A stretch of 41,860 nucleotides of DNA. Origin: Rhodobacterales bacterium. Lineage in GTDB: Bacteria > Pseudomonadota > Alphaproteobacteria > Rhodobacterales > Rhodobacteraceae. Made by a program: the position numbers and the translations under genes. Each line of letters opens with the position of its first letter. The first letter of the stretch is position 1. Where the stretch lies: the NCBI GenBank assembly GCA_017303485.1, contig JAFLCY010000002.1, positions 56,504-98,363 on the forward strand, given 5' to 3'. The notes under the pieces are model-generated. The model was not told the origin of the DNA and searched no databases. It saw only the letters and a list, made by a program, of their open reading frames with translations. This document shows positions 7,770-15,852 of the stretch, piece after piece.

Positions 7770-9759
7770 GGTCAAGCCTGCCTTGAAATTCGAAAGTCTC
7801 GGGGTCGAGTACCGCGTCAAGGGGAAGTCCCGGCAGGTTCTGGATGGCGTCTCCTTCGAGATCGGCCGGGGTGAAGCCTATGGACTGGTCGGCGAATCTG
7901 GCTGCGGAAAATCGACGGCGGCCTTTGCCGCCCTGCGCTACTTGCCGCGCAACGGTGGGGTGAACCGGGGCCGCATTATGGTCGATGGCCAGGATATCGG
8001 CAAACTGACCGGGCCGGACCTGCGCAAGTTGCGTCGGGTTTCCGTGGCCATGGTCTATCAGGATCCGGGCAAATCGCTGAACCCCTCGCTGACCATCGGA
8101 CGGCAGGTGCAGGAGGTTTTCGAACTGGCAGGCGTGCCGCGGGGTGAGTGGCGCTCCAAGGTAGAACAGATTCTCGCCAAGGTGCAGATCAGCGATCCGC
8201 GTCTTGTGATGGACCGCTATCCGCACCAGCTTTCAGGCGGCATGCAGCAGCGGGTTGCGATCGCGATGGCGATTGCCAGCAATCCGACGCTGCTGGTGCT
8301 GGACGAACCCACAACCGGATTGGACGCGACTGTCGAAGCCGAAGTGCTGGACCTGATCCAGCACCTGCGCCGCGAGCTGTCCACCGCGATCCTGTTCATC
8401 AGTCACAACCTCGCGGTCATCGCCCGCATGTGCGACCGGGTCGGCGTGCTTTACGCCGGGCGTCTGGTCGAGGAAGCGCGGACCGAGGAGATTTTCCGCA
8501 CCCCGCGCCATCCCTATACCGCCGGGCTGTTGTCCTGCCTGCCGCAGGCCGGGCGCAGCAAGGACAAGGCACCGCTCGCCACGATCCCCGGCTTTCTGCC
8601 GGTGCCGGGCGAAACCATCAAAGGCTGCGTTTTTGCCGCGCGTTGTGCGGTGGCCGAGGACCTCTGCCGCACCACCGAGCCGGAGTTTCGCAGCCGCGAC
8701 GGCCGGACCAGCAAGTGCCATTTCCCCGAGCGTGCCATGGCACTTCCCGCTGTGACGGACCACGCGGTCATGCCGCGCAGGCCGGAAGCAGCGGCACCGA
8801 TCCTGCAGATCGAGGGGCTGGAGAAGAGCTTCGGCACCGAAAGCCAGCGCCTGCGCGTCCTGCGCGACATCGGGATCGAACTCCGCAAGGGCGAGACTCT
8901 TGGCCTGGTCGGCGAATCCGGCAGCGGCAAGACAACGCTTGCCCGCTGCATCCTGGGCCTCCTGCAACCGGACACCGGCAGCAGCCTGCGCTTTGCCGGG
9001 AATGCGCTGGCCGGGCTCACCGCGAGACGAACCCGCGAACAGGTGAAATCCATCCAGATCGTGTTCCAGAACCCGGATTCCGCGCTGAACCGGTCACATT
9101 CCGTGCGGCGGATGCTGGAGCGGACCATCTCCCTCCTGGTCGGGCTGAAGGGCACCGCGCGCGAGGCCCGCGTGCAGGAACTGGCGCAGGGCGTGCGTCT
9201 GACCGGTCGCCACCTGTCCTCGATGCCGCGCCAGCTGTCCGGCGGACTGAAGCAGCGCGTGGCGATTGCCCGGGCCTTCGCCAGCGATCCACAGGTGCTG
9301 ATCTGCGACGAGCCCACCTCGGCGCTGGACGTGTCGGTGCAAGCCGCGACGCTGAACCTTCTGGCCGAGTTGCAGGCGAAAACCGAGGTCAGCTACATCC
9401 TGATTTCGCATGATCTGGGTGTCGTGCGGTATCTGTCAGACCGAATTGCCGTCATGTACCTGGGCCAGATTCTGGAAGTCGGACCGGCCGAAGCGGTGTT
9501 CTCCGGCCCGCATCACCCCTACACTTCCGCACTGATGTCATCTGTTCCCTCGATCGACGAGGGCGCAAAGGAGCGGGTCAAGCTTGTGGGGGCACTGCCG
9601 ACCGTGGCCCGTCGCCCGTCAGGCTGCGTTTTCAGTACAAGATGCCCGCAACGGATCCCCGGCCTGTGCGACACCAAGGCTCCGCCCAGGATCCAGTTGG
9701 AGGTGGGGCACGCCATCGATTGCCACCTTGCCCCCGACGCGTTGCCGAGCCGGACATGA
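7762..9759 (+). CDS. Fused double-ATPase subunit of the peptide-type ABC importer (DppD-DppF fusion)
   Basis: At 665 residues this cytoplasmic protein contains two complete nucleotide-binding domains in one chain, as in many dipeptide/glutathione importers of proteobacteria. Domain one has Walker A GESGCGKST near residue 44, the signature LSGGMQQRVAIAMA near 157 and Walker B VLDEPTTGLD. Domain two has Walker A GESGSGKTT near 384, the signature LSGGLKQRVAIARA near 491 and Walker B CDEPTSALD. Each is followed by the Cys-containing oligopeptide C-terminal motif (GCVFAARC and GCVFSTRC). It overlaps the permease stop by eight bases and closes the transport operon. All catalytic motifs look intact, so the importer could function if supplied with a good binding protein. 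Confidence 0.95.
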   Translation: MTEVKPALKFESLGVEYRVKGKSRQVLDGVSFEIGRGEAYGLVGESGCGKSTAAFAALRYLPRNGGVNRGRIMVDGQDIGKLTGPDLRKLRRVSVAMVYQDPGKSLNPSLTIGRQVQEVFELAGVPRGEWRSKVEQILAKVQISDPRLVMDRYPHQLSGGMQQRVAIAMAIASNPTLLVLDEPTTGLDATVEAEVLDLIQHLRRELSTAILFISHNLAVIARMCDRVGVLYAGRLVEEARTEEIFRTPRHPYTAGLLSCLPQAGRSKDKAPLATIPGFLPVPGETIKGCVFAARCAVAEDLCRTTEPEFRSRDGRTSKCHFPERAMALPAVTDHAVMPRRPEAAAPILQIEGLEKSFGTESQRLRVLRDIGIELRKGETLGLVGESGSGKTTLARCILGLLQPDTGSSLRFAGNALAGLTARRTREQVKSIQIVFQNPDSALNRSHSVRRMLERTISLLVGLKGTAREARVQELAQGVRLTGRHLSSMPRQLSGGLKQRVAIARAFASDPQVLICDEPTSALDVSVQAATLNLLAELQAKTEVSYILISHDLGVVRYLSDRIAVMYLGQILEVGPAEAVFSGPHHPYTSALMSSVPSIDEGAKERVKLVGALPTVARRPSGCVFSTRCPQRIPGLCDTKAPPRIQLEVGHAIDCHLAPDALPSRT

Positions 9760-9842
9760 CGGGCAGTCGGGGCTCCGCAGCGGTATTCCGCGGTGACTCC
9801 AATACTGCTAGGACGAGGAAGACGAACAAAGGCGCAGCGCCC

Positions 9843-10763
9843 ATGCCCCTGACCCTGCCACCGCTCAATGCCCTGCGCGCCTTCGAGGCGGCAGCACGGA
9901 CAGGAAGTTATGTTGCGGCGGCGGAAGAGCTGGGCGTCTCTGCCGCCGCAATCAGCCAGCAGATCCGCAAGCTGGAGGATTATCTGGGCAAGCAGATGTT
10001 CACGCGGATGAACAACCGTGTGGTCCTGACCGATGCCGGCAATGCGATCCGCGAAGGCACCGCTGCTGCGTTGCAGATGATCTCGGACTCGACCGAGCAG
10101 CTGGTCTCGGACCGCTCGAGGTCGCGGCTTATGATCAGCACCATCGACTCGGTGGCCGAAAAGTGGCTGGTCACCCGGCTGGCCAGCTATTGCCGGGAGC
10201 ATCCCGAGTTCCGCTTTGAACTGCGGGTAGAGCCTGATCCCGCCGATTTCGCACGGCACAACATCGACCTCAGGATCGGCTACGGTCCCAGCCAGTATCC
10301 CGAACACAGCATCGTGTTGATTGAGCAGGATGTGGTCCTGCCCCTGTGCAGCCCTGCCTATCTGGAACGCAATCCGGCGGCGGCGAAAGATGGTATGGCG
10401 GCAGTGCCGGAAGATGATCTCCTGCACACCAGCTGGGGCGAAAGCTTCGGATCGCACCCGACATGGCATAGCTGGTTCGTCAAGGCGAAACTGAAGCCGC
10501 CCTTGGTTACCAGGGGGTTTCAGGTCGGCAGGTCCAGCCTGGCGCTGGATCTGGCACTTGGGGGTCTGGGTGTCGCGCTCGGGCAAAGGATGATGGCCAA
10601 GGACGATATCTCGGCGGGCAGACTGGTGGCCTTGTCCGACATCAGTATCGCACTGGGCTATCCCTATTGCCTGGCCTATCCGCGGGCGAAAGGCCGAAAA
10701 CGGCACCTTGTGGCGCTTGCAACCTGGCTGACGGACCCCGCTGCGACCGGTGACGGAAGCTAG
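9843..10763 (+). CDS. LysR-family transcriptional regulator, GcvA-like
   Basis: This 306-residue protein has an N-terminal winged helix-turn-helix (LNALRAFEAAARTGSYVAAA through SQQIRKLEDYLGKQMFTR) typical of the GcvA/AmpR branch of LysR regulators. A C-terminal effector-binding domain of periplasmic-binding type follows. LysR proteins usually act as tetramers that respond to a small-molecule co-inducer, often a substrate of the pathway they control. The gene lies between the importer and the enzyme genes, all on the plus strand, which makes it the likely regulator of the cluster. Candidate sites with AAGTT half-sites stand upstream of both the importer and the oxygenase. The start is the ATG 83 bases after the ATPase stop; the longer frame upstream of it overlaps the ATPase gene. 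Confidence 0.92.
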   Translation: MPLTLPPLNALRAFEAAARTGSYVAAAEELGVSAAAISQQIRKLEDYLGKQMFTRMNNRVVLTDAGNAIREGTAAALQMISDSTEQLVSDRSRSRLMISTIDSVAEKWLVTRLASYCREHPEFRFELRVEPDPADFARHNIDLRIGYGPSQYPEHSIVLIEQDVVLPLCSPAYLERNPAAAKDGMAAVPEDDLLHTSWGESFGSHPTWHSWFVKAKLKPPLVTRGFQVGRSSLALDLALGGLGVALGQRMMAKDDISAGRLVALSDISIALGYPYCLAYPRAKGRKRHLVALATWLTDPAATGDGS

Positions 10764-10822
10764 CTGCCCTCCTAGTCTTGCAGGGAATTCGGCAACCGCT
10801 TTCCGGCACCGGCAGTTTGGCT

Positions 10823-10838
10823 AAGTTATTCTAAAGTT
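10823..10838. promoter_or_regulatory. Candidate LysR operator: AAGTT-N6-AAGTT upstream of the oxygenase gene
   Basis: Two AAGTT half-sites with a six-base spacer sit about 75 bases before the oxygenase start, in an AT-rich patch that includes TTGGCTAAG and CGCTAAC on either side. The AAGTT-N6-AACTT at 3986-4001 has the same spacing. The assignment rests only on shared half-sites and on the regulator gene next door. Confidence 0.3.
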
Positions 10839-10913
10839 CGCTAACAATTCAGTCGGTTGCGCGCAACCGCAGGGCGCGGGACAGATGGGGCATCACATGA
10901 TGGAGGATGCCCG

Positions 10914-11708
10914 ATGAAACACCTTCTTGACCTTGACACCTATCCGCTCGACCGCCCGGAAAGCCCGGAATACGCGGCACTCGTTGCCTCCTGCAAAGCC
11001 AGGCTTGCCGCCGACGGCATGTTCGACTTGCCGGGCTTCGTGCGGGCCGAGGTGACCAGGGCCGCTGCCGAGGCCGTCAAACCAGCCATGGCGACCGCAG
11101 CGTTCCGCCATGCCCGCCAGCACAACATCTACTTCCGCGATACGGTCGAGGGCTTGACCGATGATCACCCGGCCATGGCCAAGGTTGAAACGGTCAACCA
11201 CACACTATGCGCCGACCAGCTGGGCGGCAATCCGGTGATCGATATCTACGAGTGGCCGCCCTTTGCCGATTTTCTGGCCGCCACCATGGGCAAGCCCGTC
11301 CTCTACCGGATGGACGATCCGATGGCGCGTGTGAACGTGCAGGCCAGCCGCGCTGGCGAGGCGCTGAACTGGCACTTCGATCGGTCTGAGTTCACCACCA
11401 CGATCCTGCTGCAAGCGCCAGAGGAAGGGGGAGAGCTGGAGTTCCGCTCCAACCTGCGCAGCGCTGATGAGCCCAATTTCAATGGTGTCGCGGCCGTCCT
11501 GCGCGGAGAAGATCCCGACGTGCAGAAGGTCAGGCTCGTGCCGGGCGCGCTGAATGTTTTCCGCGGCGTCAATACCTTGCACCGCGTCGTTCAGGTCAAG
11601 GGACCGACAGAGCGGATTGTCGCAATCTTCGCTTTCTTTGACCGCCCAGGTGTTATCATGTCCGCGAAAGAACAGGTCGGCTTCTACGGACGCTCTGTAG
11701 CAGCATGA
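10914..11708 (+). CDS. Fe(II)/2-oxoglutarate-dependent oxygenase, HalD/BesD/ArpA-like, with hydroxylase-type HxD motif
   Basis: This is a 264-residue cytosolic protein of the cupin-fold oxygenase group that includes the amino-acid halogenases BesD/HalD. The iron triad can be read as His154-Phe-Asp156 in LNWHFDRSEF and the distal His223 in NTLHRVVQV, with Arg234 (PTERI) placed to bind 2-oxoglutarate. Family halogenases replace the triad aspartate with glycine to make room for chloride. Here the aspartate is kept, so hydroxylation or desaturation is the better prediction, probably on an amino acid or a derivative. The start is ATG after a GGAGG ribosome-binding site. It is followed by a hairpin terminator and then the lyase-like gene. 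A truncated copy of both oxygenase ends lies at about 1310-1495. Confidence 0.85.
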   Translation: MKHLLDLDTYPLDRPESPEYAALVASCKARLAADGMFDLPGFVRAEVTRAAAEAVKPAMATAAFRHARQHNIYFRDTVEGLTDDHPAMAKVETVNHTLCADQLGGNPVIDIYEWPPFADFLAATMGKPVLYRMDDPMARVNVQASRAGEALNWHFDRSEFTTTILLQAPEEGGELEFRSNLRSADEPNFNGVAAVLRGEDPDVQKVRLVPGALNVFRGVNTLHRVVQVKGPTERIVAIFAFFDRPGVIMSAKEQVGFYGRSVAA

Positions 11709-11754
11709 TCTCCGGCTCCGTCGCGGATGCGAACAGAGCACCACACATCATCGC

Positions 11755-11780
11755 AGGCCGTCTCATCGAGGCGGCCTTTT
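11755..11780 (+). terminator. Rho-independent terminator/attenuator between oxygenase and lyase-like genes
   Basis: A 10-base-pair stem (11755-11764 with 11768-11777, one G-T wobble, otherwise fully paired) has a three-base loop and runs into TTTT. It lies 47 bases after the oxygenase stop and just before the probable lyase start. It argues that the lyase does not begin at the ATG overlapping the oxygenase stop, and that expression of the two enzymes is separable. Confidence 0.7.
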
Positions 11781-11803
11781 CCGATACCATGAATGAAGGC
11801 CCG

Positions 11804-13282
11804 ATGACCACTACCGCCAAAACAGACAACCCGCAGCCTCTCGTCCTTGATGGCACAGGTCTGACCTGTGCAACACTGGTCGAGGCCGCATCGCTGCTTC
11901 GTCCGGTGGTCCTTGCCGAAGGGGCCGATCTGCGGATCCGCAAGGGTCGCGAAGTGGTGGAGGAGATCGTCAACAGCGGCGTCAAGGGCTATGGGATCAC
12001 CACGGGCGTTGGCTCGCAGAAGGAATTCGCGGTGCCGCCTGCAGGTATGCGGGACTACAACCGGCGCCTGGCCCGCGCGCATTCGTCCCACATGGGCGGC
12101 GCGGTCCTGCCGGAGCAGCGGGTCCGGGCGGCGCTGATCATTCTGGCCAATGAGTTCTCGCTGGGGCTGTCGGGCGTCTCGGCGCCCCTGGTGCAGTTGA
12201 TTGTCAGGCAGATCAACAAGGCCGAGATGCCGCAGGTGTCGTCCTATGGCACGGTCGGGGCGGCGGACCTGATCCCGATGGCCCAGATTGCCGACTGGTT
12301 GCAAAGCCAACCCGAGGCGCTGGCCAGCGGCATTCCGGGGCCCAAGGAAACCCTGTCGCTGATCAACACCAACGCGGTGACGCTGGCAACCGGAGCAGAG
12401 GCCCTGATCGAGGCGCAGGCCGTGCTGCGGTTGGCCAACCTGTCCTTGGCGCTGTCGCTGGAGGCGTTTCGCGGCAACCTCAACGCGATCAGCACCCAGG
12501 TCAATCAGGCGCACCGGCGCAGCGGTCAGGCCGTGGTCAGCGCCGAGATCCGGGACCTGCTGAAAAACAGCCAGCTTTGGCAGGAAGGTGCTGCCCGCCG
12601 CATTCAGGATCCGCTCAGCTTCCGCTGCGGCTCACAGATCCACGGCGCACTGCAGGAACAACTGGTGCGTGCCATTGCGGTCTGGGACGAGGAACTGAAC
12701 TCGGTCACCGACAATCCGATCGTGGACCGCGACGACCGCTCGGTGCGCTCGCATGGCAACATGGATTCGACGCGGATGACGCTGGCCATCGACGGGCTGC
12801 GTCAGGCCTTTGCCAAAGTGGCCGATATTGCCGGCGAACGGCTGCACAAACAGCAATGGACCGAGTTCTCGGGCCTGCCGACCGGTTTTTCCGATGCGAA
12901 CAGCCCGCTTGGCGGCGTGCAATTCCTGAACCTCGGCCACCTGGCGGCGTCGTTGATCACCTCGATCAAGATCTGGGCCGCGCCGTCCTTGCTGCTGTCG
13001 GTCGGCCAGATCGCTGACGGCGTGGAGGACACCGCCAGCCATGCCCTGCACTCGGTCGCCGATTTCGCCCGCATGCTGGAAGCGTTGCGCCTAATCTTCA
13101 CCATCGAGATCATCGTCTCGACCTGGGCCATTCAGAAAAGGCAGTTGCCCACGGATAGTCTTGGCGAGGGCGTCAGGACCTATGTCGCGACGATCACACC
13201 GGAACTGCCGATTGGTCGCGAAGGGCTGGAGGTCTTTTCCATTGAGCCCATCGCCGGACTGCTTCGTAGGATGAACGGCTAA
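11804..13282 (+). CDS. Histidine/aromatic ammonia-lyase-like protein lacking the MIO-forming Ala-Ser-Gly triad
   Basis: This 492-residue protein is collinear with bacterial histidine ammonia-lyase. The N-terminal YGITTGVGS holds the family loop tyrosine (Tyr63), and LINTNA, VTDNP and QDPLSFRCGSQ align with HAL segments. Two active-site features are missing. The cofactor motif GxVGASGDL is GTVGAADL (150-156), one residue shorter and without the serine that cyclises to MIO. The catalytic tyrosine of the QDPYSxR segment is Leu271. Arg274 and a glutamate near 408 remain. Classic MIO-dependent deamination is therefore unlikely, and an isomerase, another lyase chemistry or a binding role is possible. 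I chose ATG 11804 (GAAGG before it, after the terminator); in-frame ATGs at 11789 and 11705 also exist. Confidence 0.85.
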   Translation: MTTTAKTDNPQPLVLDGTGLTCATLVEAASLLRPVVLAEGADLRIRKGREVVEEIVNSGVKGYGITTGVGSQKEFAVPPAGMRDYNRRLARAHSSHMGGAVLPEQRVRAALIILANEFSLGLSGVSAPLVQLIVRQINKAEMPQVSSYGTVGAADLIPMAQIADWLQSQPEALASGIPGPKETLSLINTNAVTLATGAEALIEAQAVLRLANLSLALSLEAFRGNLNAISTQVNQAHRRSGQAVVSAEIRDLLKNSQLWQEGAARRIQDPLSFRCGSQIHGALQEQLVRAIAVWDEELNSVTDNPIVDRDDRSVRSHGNMDSTRMTLAIDGLRQAFAKVADIAGERLHKQQWTEFSGLPTGFSDANSPLGGVQFLNLGHLAASLITSIKIWAAPSLLLSVGQIADGVEDTASHALHSVADFARMLEALRLIFTIEIIVSTWAIQKRQLPTDSLGEGVRTYVATITPELPIGREGLEVFSIEPIAGLLRRMNG

Positions 13283-13299
13283 GAAGTCCGTCGATGAGG

Positions 13300-13816
13300 A
13301 GAGGAGCAGCAAGCGGCGCTTCTCGATGATTTTGGCTTTGATCTCCTTTCGTGTTTTCAGGATGGCTTCGGTCCTGCCTAGTTAGACGTCAGCGGGCGCG
13401 AGGTTGCCCAGGCTCTCGTGGTAGCGGTGATGGGAGTAGTGGTCGATGAAGTCGCCGATCGCCTGTTCCAGCGCTCCGGGCAGGTAATTGTTCTCGAGCA
13501 AGATGCGGTTCTTGAGAGTCTGGTGCCAGCGTTCGATCTTGCCTTGTGTCTGTGGGTGCCGAGGAGCGCCGCGGACATGATCCATCACCTCGCCGGCAAG
13601 CTAGTCGGCCAACTCCCCGGAGATGTAGCTGCTGCCATTGTCGCTGAGCAGCCTAGGCCGGTGGATGACGGTGGCTCGGTCGCATCCCGAGGCGACCAGG
13701 GCATCTTCCAGTGTGGCGGTCACGTCCGACGCCTTCATGGCGGCGCAGAGCCGCCACGCGATGACGTAGCGGTTGTAATCATCGAGGATGGTGAGAGGTA
13801 GAAGCAGCCCCAGGGT
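13300..13816 (-). pseudogene. IS3-family transposase OrfB, truncated, with nonsense mutations
   Basis: The minus strand encodes the C-terminal DDE domain of an IS3-family OrfB: TILDDYNRYVIAW with a catalytic Asp pair, LLSDNGSSYIS, then HVRGAPRHPQTQGKIERWHQ with the last Glu, and the tail GRTEAILKTRKEIKAKIIEK. It is dead. A TAG interrupts the frame near 13601 (LAD*LAGEVMDH), a TAA near 13383 (ADV*LGRTE), and a frame change lies near 13797 at YLS/TILDD. The OrfA part and the N-terminus of OrfB are missing; the sequence breaks into recombinase DNA at about 13817. The element lies just after the lyase-like gene and may have ended the cluster there. Confidence 0.85.
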
Positions 13817-13817
13817 G

Positions 13818-14641
13818 CAGGCGAAGCTCATCGCAGCCGCAGCACGACTGCGCGGCCGCAACGAGACGCCAACAGACTCCAGCATCCTCACCGGCAAGCT
13901 CCGTGATGAGACCGGCGATCCTCTGACCCCCACCCACACCCTTCGCCATGGTCGGCGGTTTCGGTACTATGTCTCGAACCGCCTGATCGCTGGTGGTATC
14001 GATCCAACGGGGTGGAGACTGCCGGGCCCGGCGCTCGAAGCAATTCTTCGACAGATCGTCATCGGGCATCTGCGCAAACACGCTTCTTCGTACTCGATCC
14101 TAGCAGAGCCAGACGCCAGCGGGGCTGCAGACCTGCTCCGGCGTGCCAATGCAATGGCCGATCGGATTGACGCTGAGCCAGGCCTGGTGGGTGCCTTCAT
14201 CGCCTCCGGGACCATTGGGCAAAATCGATTGGAGCTGCACCTCGACCCCCGTGCCATCGCTCATGAGCTGTCGGTGCCCGAGGGCGGACTTGCTGTTGGA
14301 TTTCTGAACCCTTCACACTCCGTCGGCGCGGCGTCGAGACAAAGATCATCGGCGGAGAAATGGTTCCTGCACCCGCCCCGGTTCTGCAGCGCACACTGGC
14401 CGAAGCGCACCAATGGGCGCGAGACCTGAAGGACGGCGTTCAGTTGATCGAGATTGCGCGACGCATCGGACATTCCAAACCCTACCTCCGGGCGCAGATC
14501 GGTCTGGCCTTCCTCGCCCCCGATCTCCAGGCTGCAATCGTCGACGGCCGCCAGCCCGCATCTCTTTCGGTCGCCCAACTCATCCGCGACGACCTGCTGA
14601 TGGATTGGACCGCACAGCGTCGGATCTTTGGGGCCATTTGA
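13818..14641 (+). pseudogene. Large serine recombinase, C-terminal half, frameshifted remnant
   Basis: Starting at VQAKLIAAAARLRGRN, the plus strand shows the distal part of a large serine recombinase: GDPLTPTHTLRHGRRFRYYVS, GWRLPGPALE, a helical stretch, then FTLRRRGVETKIIGG, SKPYLRAQIGLAFLAPDLQ and a final DWTAQRRIFGAI ending in TGA. The catalytic N-terminal resolvase domain is absent, replaced by the IS3 relic. A frame change near 14308-14311 separates the two halves. A shorter fragment of the same domain, in the same orientation, lies at 2751-2950. Degenerate TTCCCTGTT-like repeats follow the stop. Confidence 0.82.
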
Positions 14642-15180
14642 CACGCTGGCGGCGGGCGATCCCTCCCTTTTTGACACTCACATCAGCCGGGACCCAGAAG
14701 TTCGGTGTCCCGTGTTTTTCCGAGATTCCTCCCTGTTCTGGGGACTTTCTTTCCCAGTTACGGCAAACGGAGCTTCCTGTTCCGGGCGAGCAAGGAATTC
14801 TCGCGTAACCCACCGAAATCACGTGGCTATTCAGGCTCCAAAACCGCCCGAAATGCACCAAGATTCCGATCTTCCCTGTCAATTCCCTGTTCCTGGCACC
14901 TCACCAAACGGAACGAGGTGGTCCGACCGCAGAGACTGAGGGCGAAAATGCAGGAAAATGGGCGCCATGACCGGGTCTCTGTTGCGCGGGAGCCCCGATA
15001 ACCCCAGGAAACAGGGCGGAATTCCACAGAGAGACGGAAATCAAATGATATCAATAGCTTGGATGGCGGCGACGAAGGCTGCCGTACTTTTAGTGCAATA
15101 TATTGATAAGACTTACTTATACATGTAACCAAGCATGTTGCTACCACATTTCATACCTCATCTCTCAAGGAAAGAGACGA
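14642..15180. repeat. Gene-free stretch with degenerate TTCCCTGTT-type repeats
   Basis: No convincing gene is seen. The stretch holds several imperfect copies of TTCCCTGTT or its complement: near 14728 (CTCCCTGTTC), 14779 (CTTCCTGTTC), 14873 (CTTCCCTGTC), 14882 (ATTCCCTGTTC) and 15009 (AACAGGG). It then continues with GATATCAATA at 15047 and TGGCGG at 15064, both matched at 22705-22730. A similar repeat-rich block precedes the serine recombinase at 23110. These may be recombinase-related sites. Confidence 0.45.
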
Positions 15181-15322
15181 ATGATTGCGCTCCACGAAAG
15201 GATTGGAGCGTCGGAAACGGCAGGGTGCTGTGAGCGATTAGTTTGGGCAACCGTCAGTTTCGGCCCAAAGCTGCCACCCAGGAACATTCTGCTAGATGAC
15301 TGTTCTGGCGCTACTCCCAGCT
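15181..15322. other. Spacer downstream of the sulfide operon, with a hairpin
   Basis: A hairpin with perfectly paired arms TTTGGGC (15242-15248) and GCCCAAA (15263-15269) lies about 55 bases beyond the stop of the minus-strand SqrR-like gene. It may mark the transcript end, though no long T-run follows. No gene is supported here. Confidence 0.35.
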
Positions 15323-15640
15323 TCAGTGTCTCTTGCAAAACGAGTCGCGCACGGCGGTGACGACGGTCGCCACCTCTTTCTGTGCCAGATGGTAGAAAAC
15401 GCTTTTGCCCTCGCGTCTGGGCTGCACTACGCCCTCGGACCGGAGCCGCATCAACTGCTGCGAGACTGTGACCGGACTGGTTCCAAGTGCCTCGGCCAAT
15501 TGCGTGACGTTCAGGTCGCCTTCGACAAGCAGGCACAGGATTTGCAGTCGCCCTTCGTGCGATAGCAACTTGAGAAGCGCCACCGCTTTGGAGGCCTGCT
15601 CGGACGTGCCTCCAAAGCCTTCCAGAATTTCAGTCATCAT
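15323..15640 (-). CDS. ArsR-family sulfide/persulfide-responsive repressor, SqrR/BigR-like
   Basis: This is a 105-residue winged-helix repressor. Its recognition region LAEALGTSPVTVSQQLMRLRSEG is typical ArsR. It carries two cysteines, Cys36 in LQILCLL and Cys102 in the C-terminal helix SFCKRH. They are 66 residues apart, the same spacing as the persulfide-sensing cysteines of SqrR (Cys41 and Cys107). Such proteins leave DNA when the two thiols form a polysulfide bridge, switching on sulfide-oxidising genes. The gene is last in a tight minus-strand operon with the sulfide:quinone reductase, four bases after the DUF2892 gene, consistent with feedback control of the operon. Two adjacent ATG codons follow GAGGA; either may start translation. 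Confidence 0.9.
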   Translation of the reverse strand: MMTEILEGFGGTSEQASKAVALLKLLSHEGRLQILCLLVEGDLNVTQLAEALGTSPVTVSQQLMRLRSEGVVQPRREGKSVFYHLAQKEVATVVTAVRDSFCKRH

Positions 15641-15644
15641 TTCC

Positions 15645-15848
15645 TCACTCGAAAGCGCAACCCTTCTTGACGCCCAGCGCCCGGAACACCATCGCTGCCG
15701 GACAGAATCCGGTAAAGGACGATTGCAACAGGTTCAAACCTATGAAGACGGTGAACCAGACGAACAGAGGCGATACATAGGCCGTCAGCACGACGCTGAG
15801 AAGGACCATCACCCCGGCAAAACGCAGAACAGCAGTATCGATGGACAT
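15645..15848 (-). CDS. DUF2892 (YgaP-like) small inner-membrane protein
   Basis: This 67-residue protein has two hydrophobic segments (LRFAGVMVLLSVVLTAYV and FVWFTVFIGLNLLQSSF) followed by GFCPAAMVFRALGVKKGC. It matches the DUF2892 family, the membrane portion of YgaP-type proteins that often accompanies rhodanese and sulfide-handling genes. The two cysteines in the C-terminal part are typical. It lies four bases after the sulfide:quinone reductase gene and four before the regulator gene, so it belongs to the same transcript. The molecular role is not established. Confidence 0.88.
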   Translation of the reverse strand: MSIDTAVLRFAGVMVLLSVVLTAYVSPLFVWFTVFIGLNLLQSSFTGFCPAAMVFRALGVKKGCAFE

Positions 15849-15852
15849 TTCG

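Noticed and set aside
8148-9413. Plus-strand 421-codon frame inside the ABC ATPase gene
   Set aside because: It is an out-of-frame shadow of a gene with two complete sets of ABC motifs.
10914-11708. Calling the oxygenase a halogenase
   Set aside because: Family halogenases have Gly in place of the triad carboxylate; here the motif is His-Phe-Asp, which fits a hydroxylase.
11705-11803. Lyase start at the ATG overlapping the oxygenase stop
   Set aside because: The extra 33 residues cover a terminator hairpin and have no match in ammonia-lyases.
14642-15100. CRISPR array in the repeat-rich stretch
   Set aside because: Repeats are short, degenerate, on both strands and irregularly spaced, with no Cas genes nearby.
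15103-15360. 85-codon plus-strand frame over the end of the sulfide operon
   Set aside because: It overlaps the SqrR-like gene end, and has no ribosome-binding site or recognisable features.
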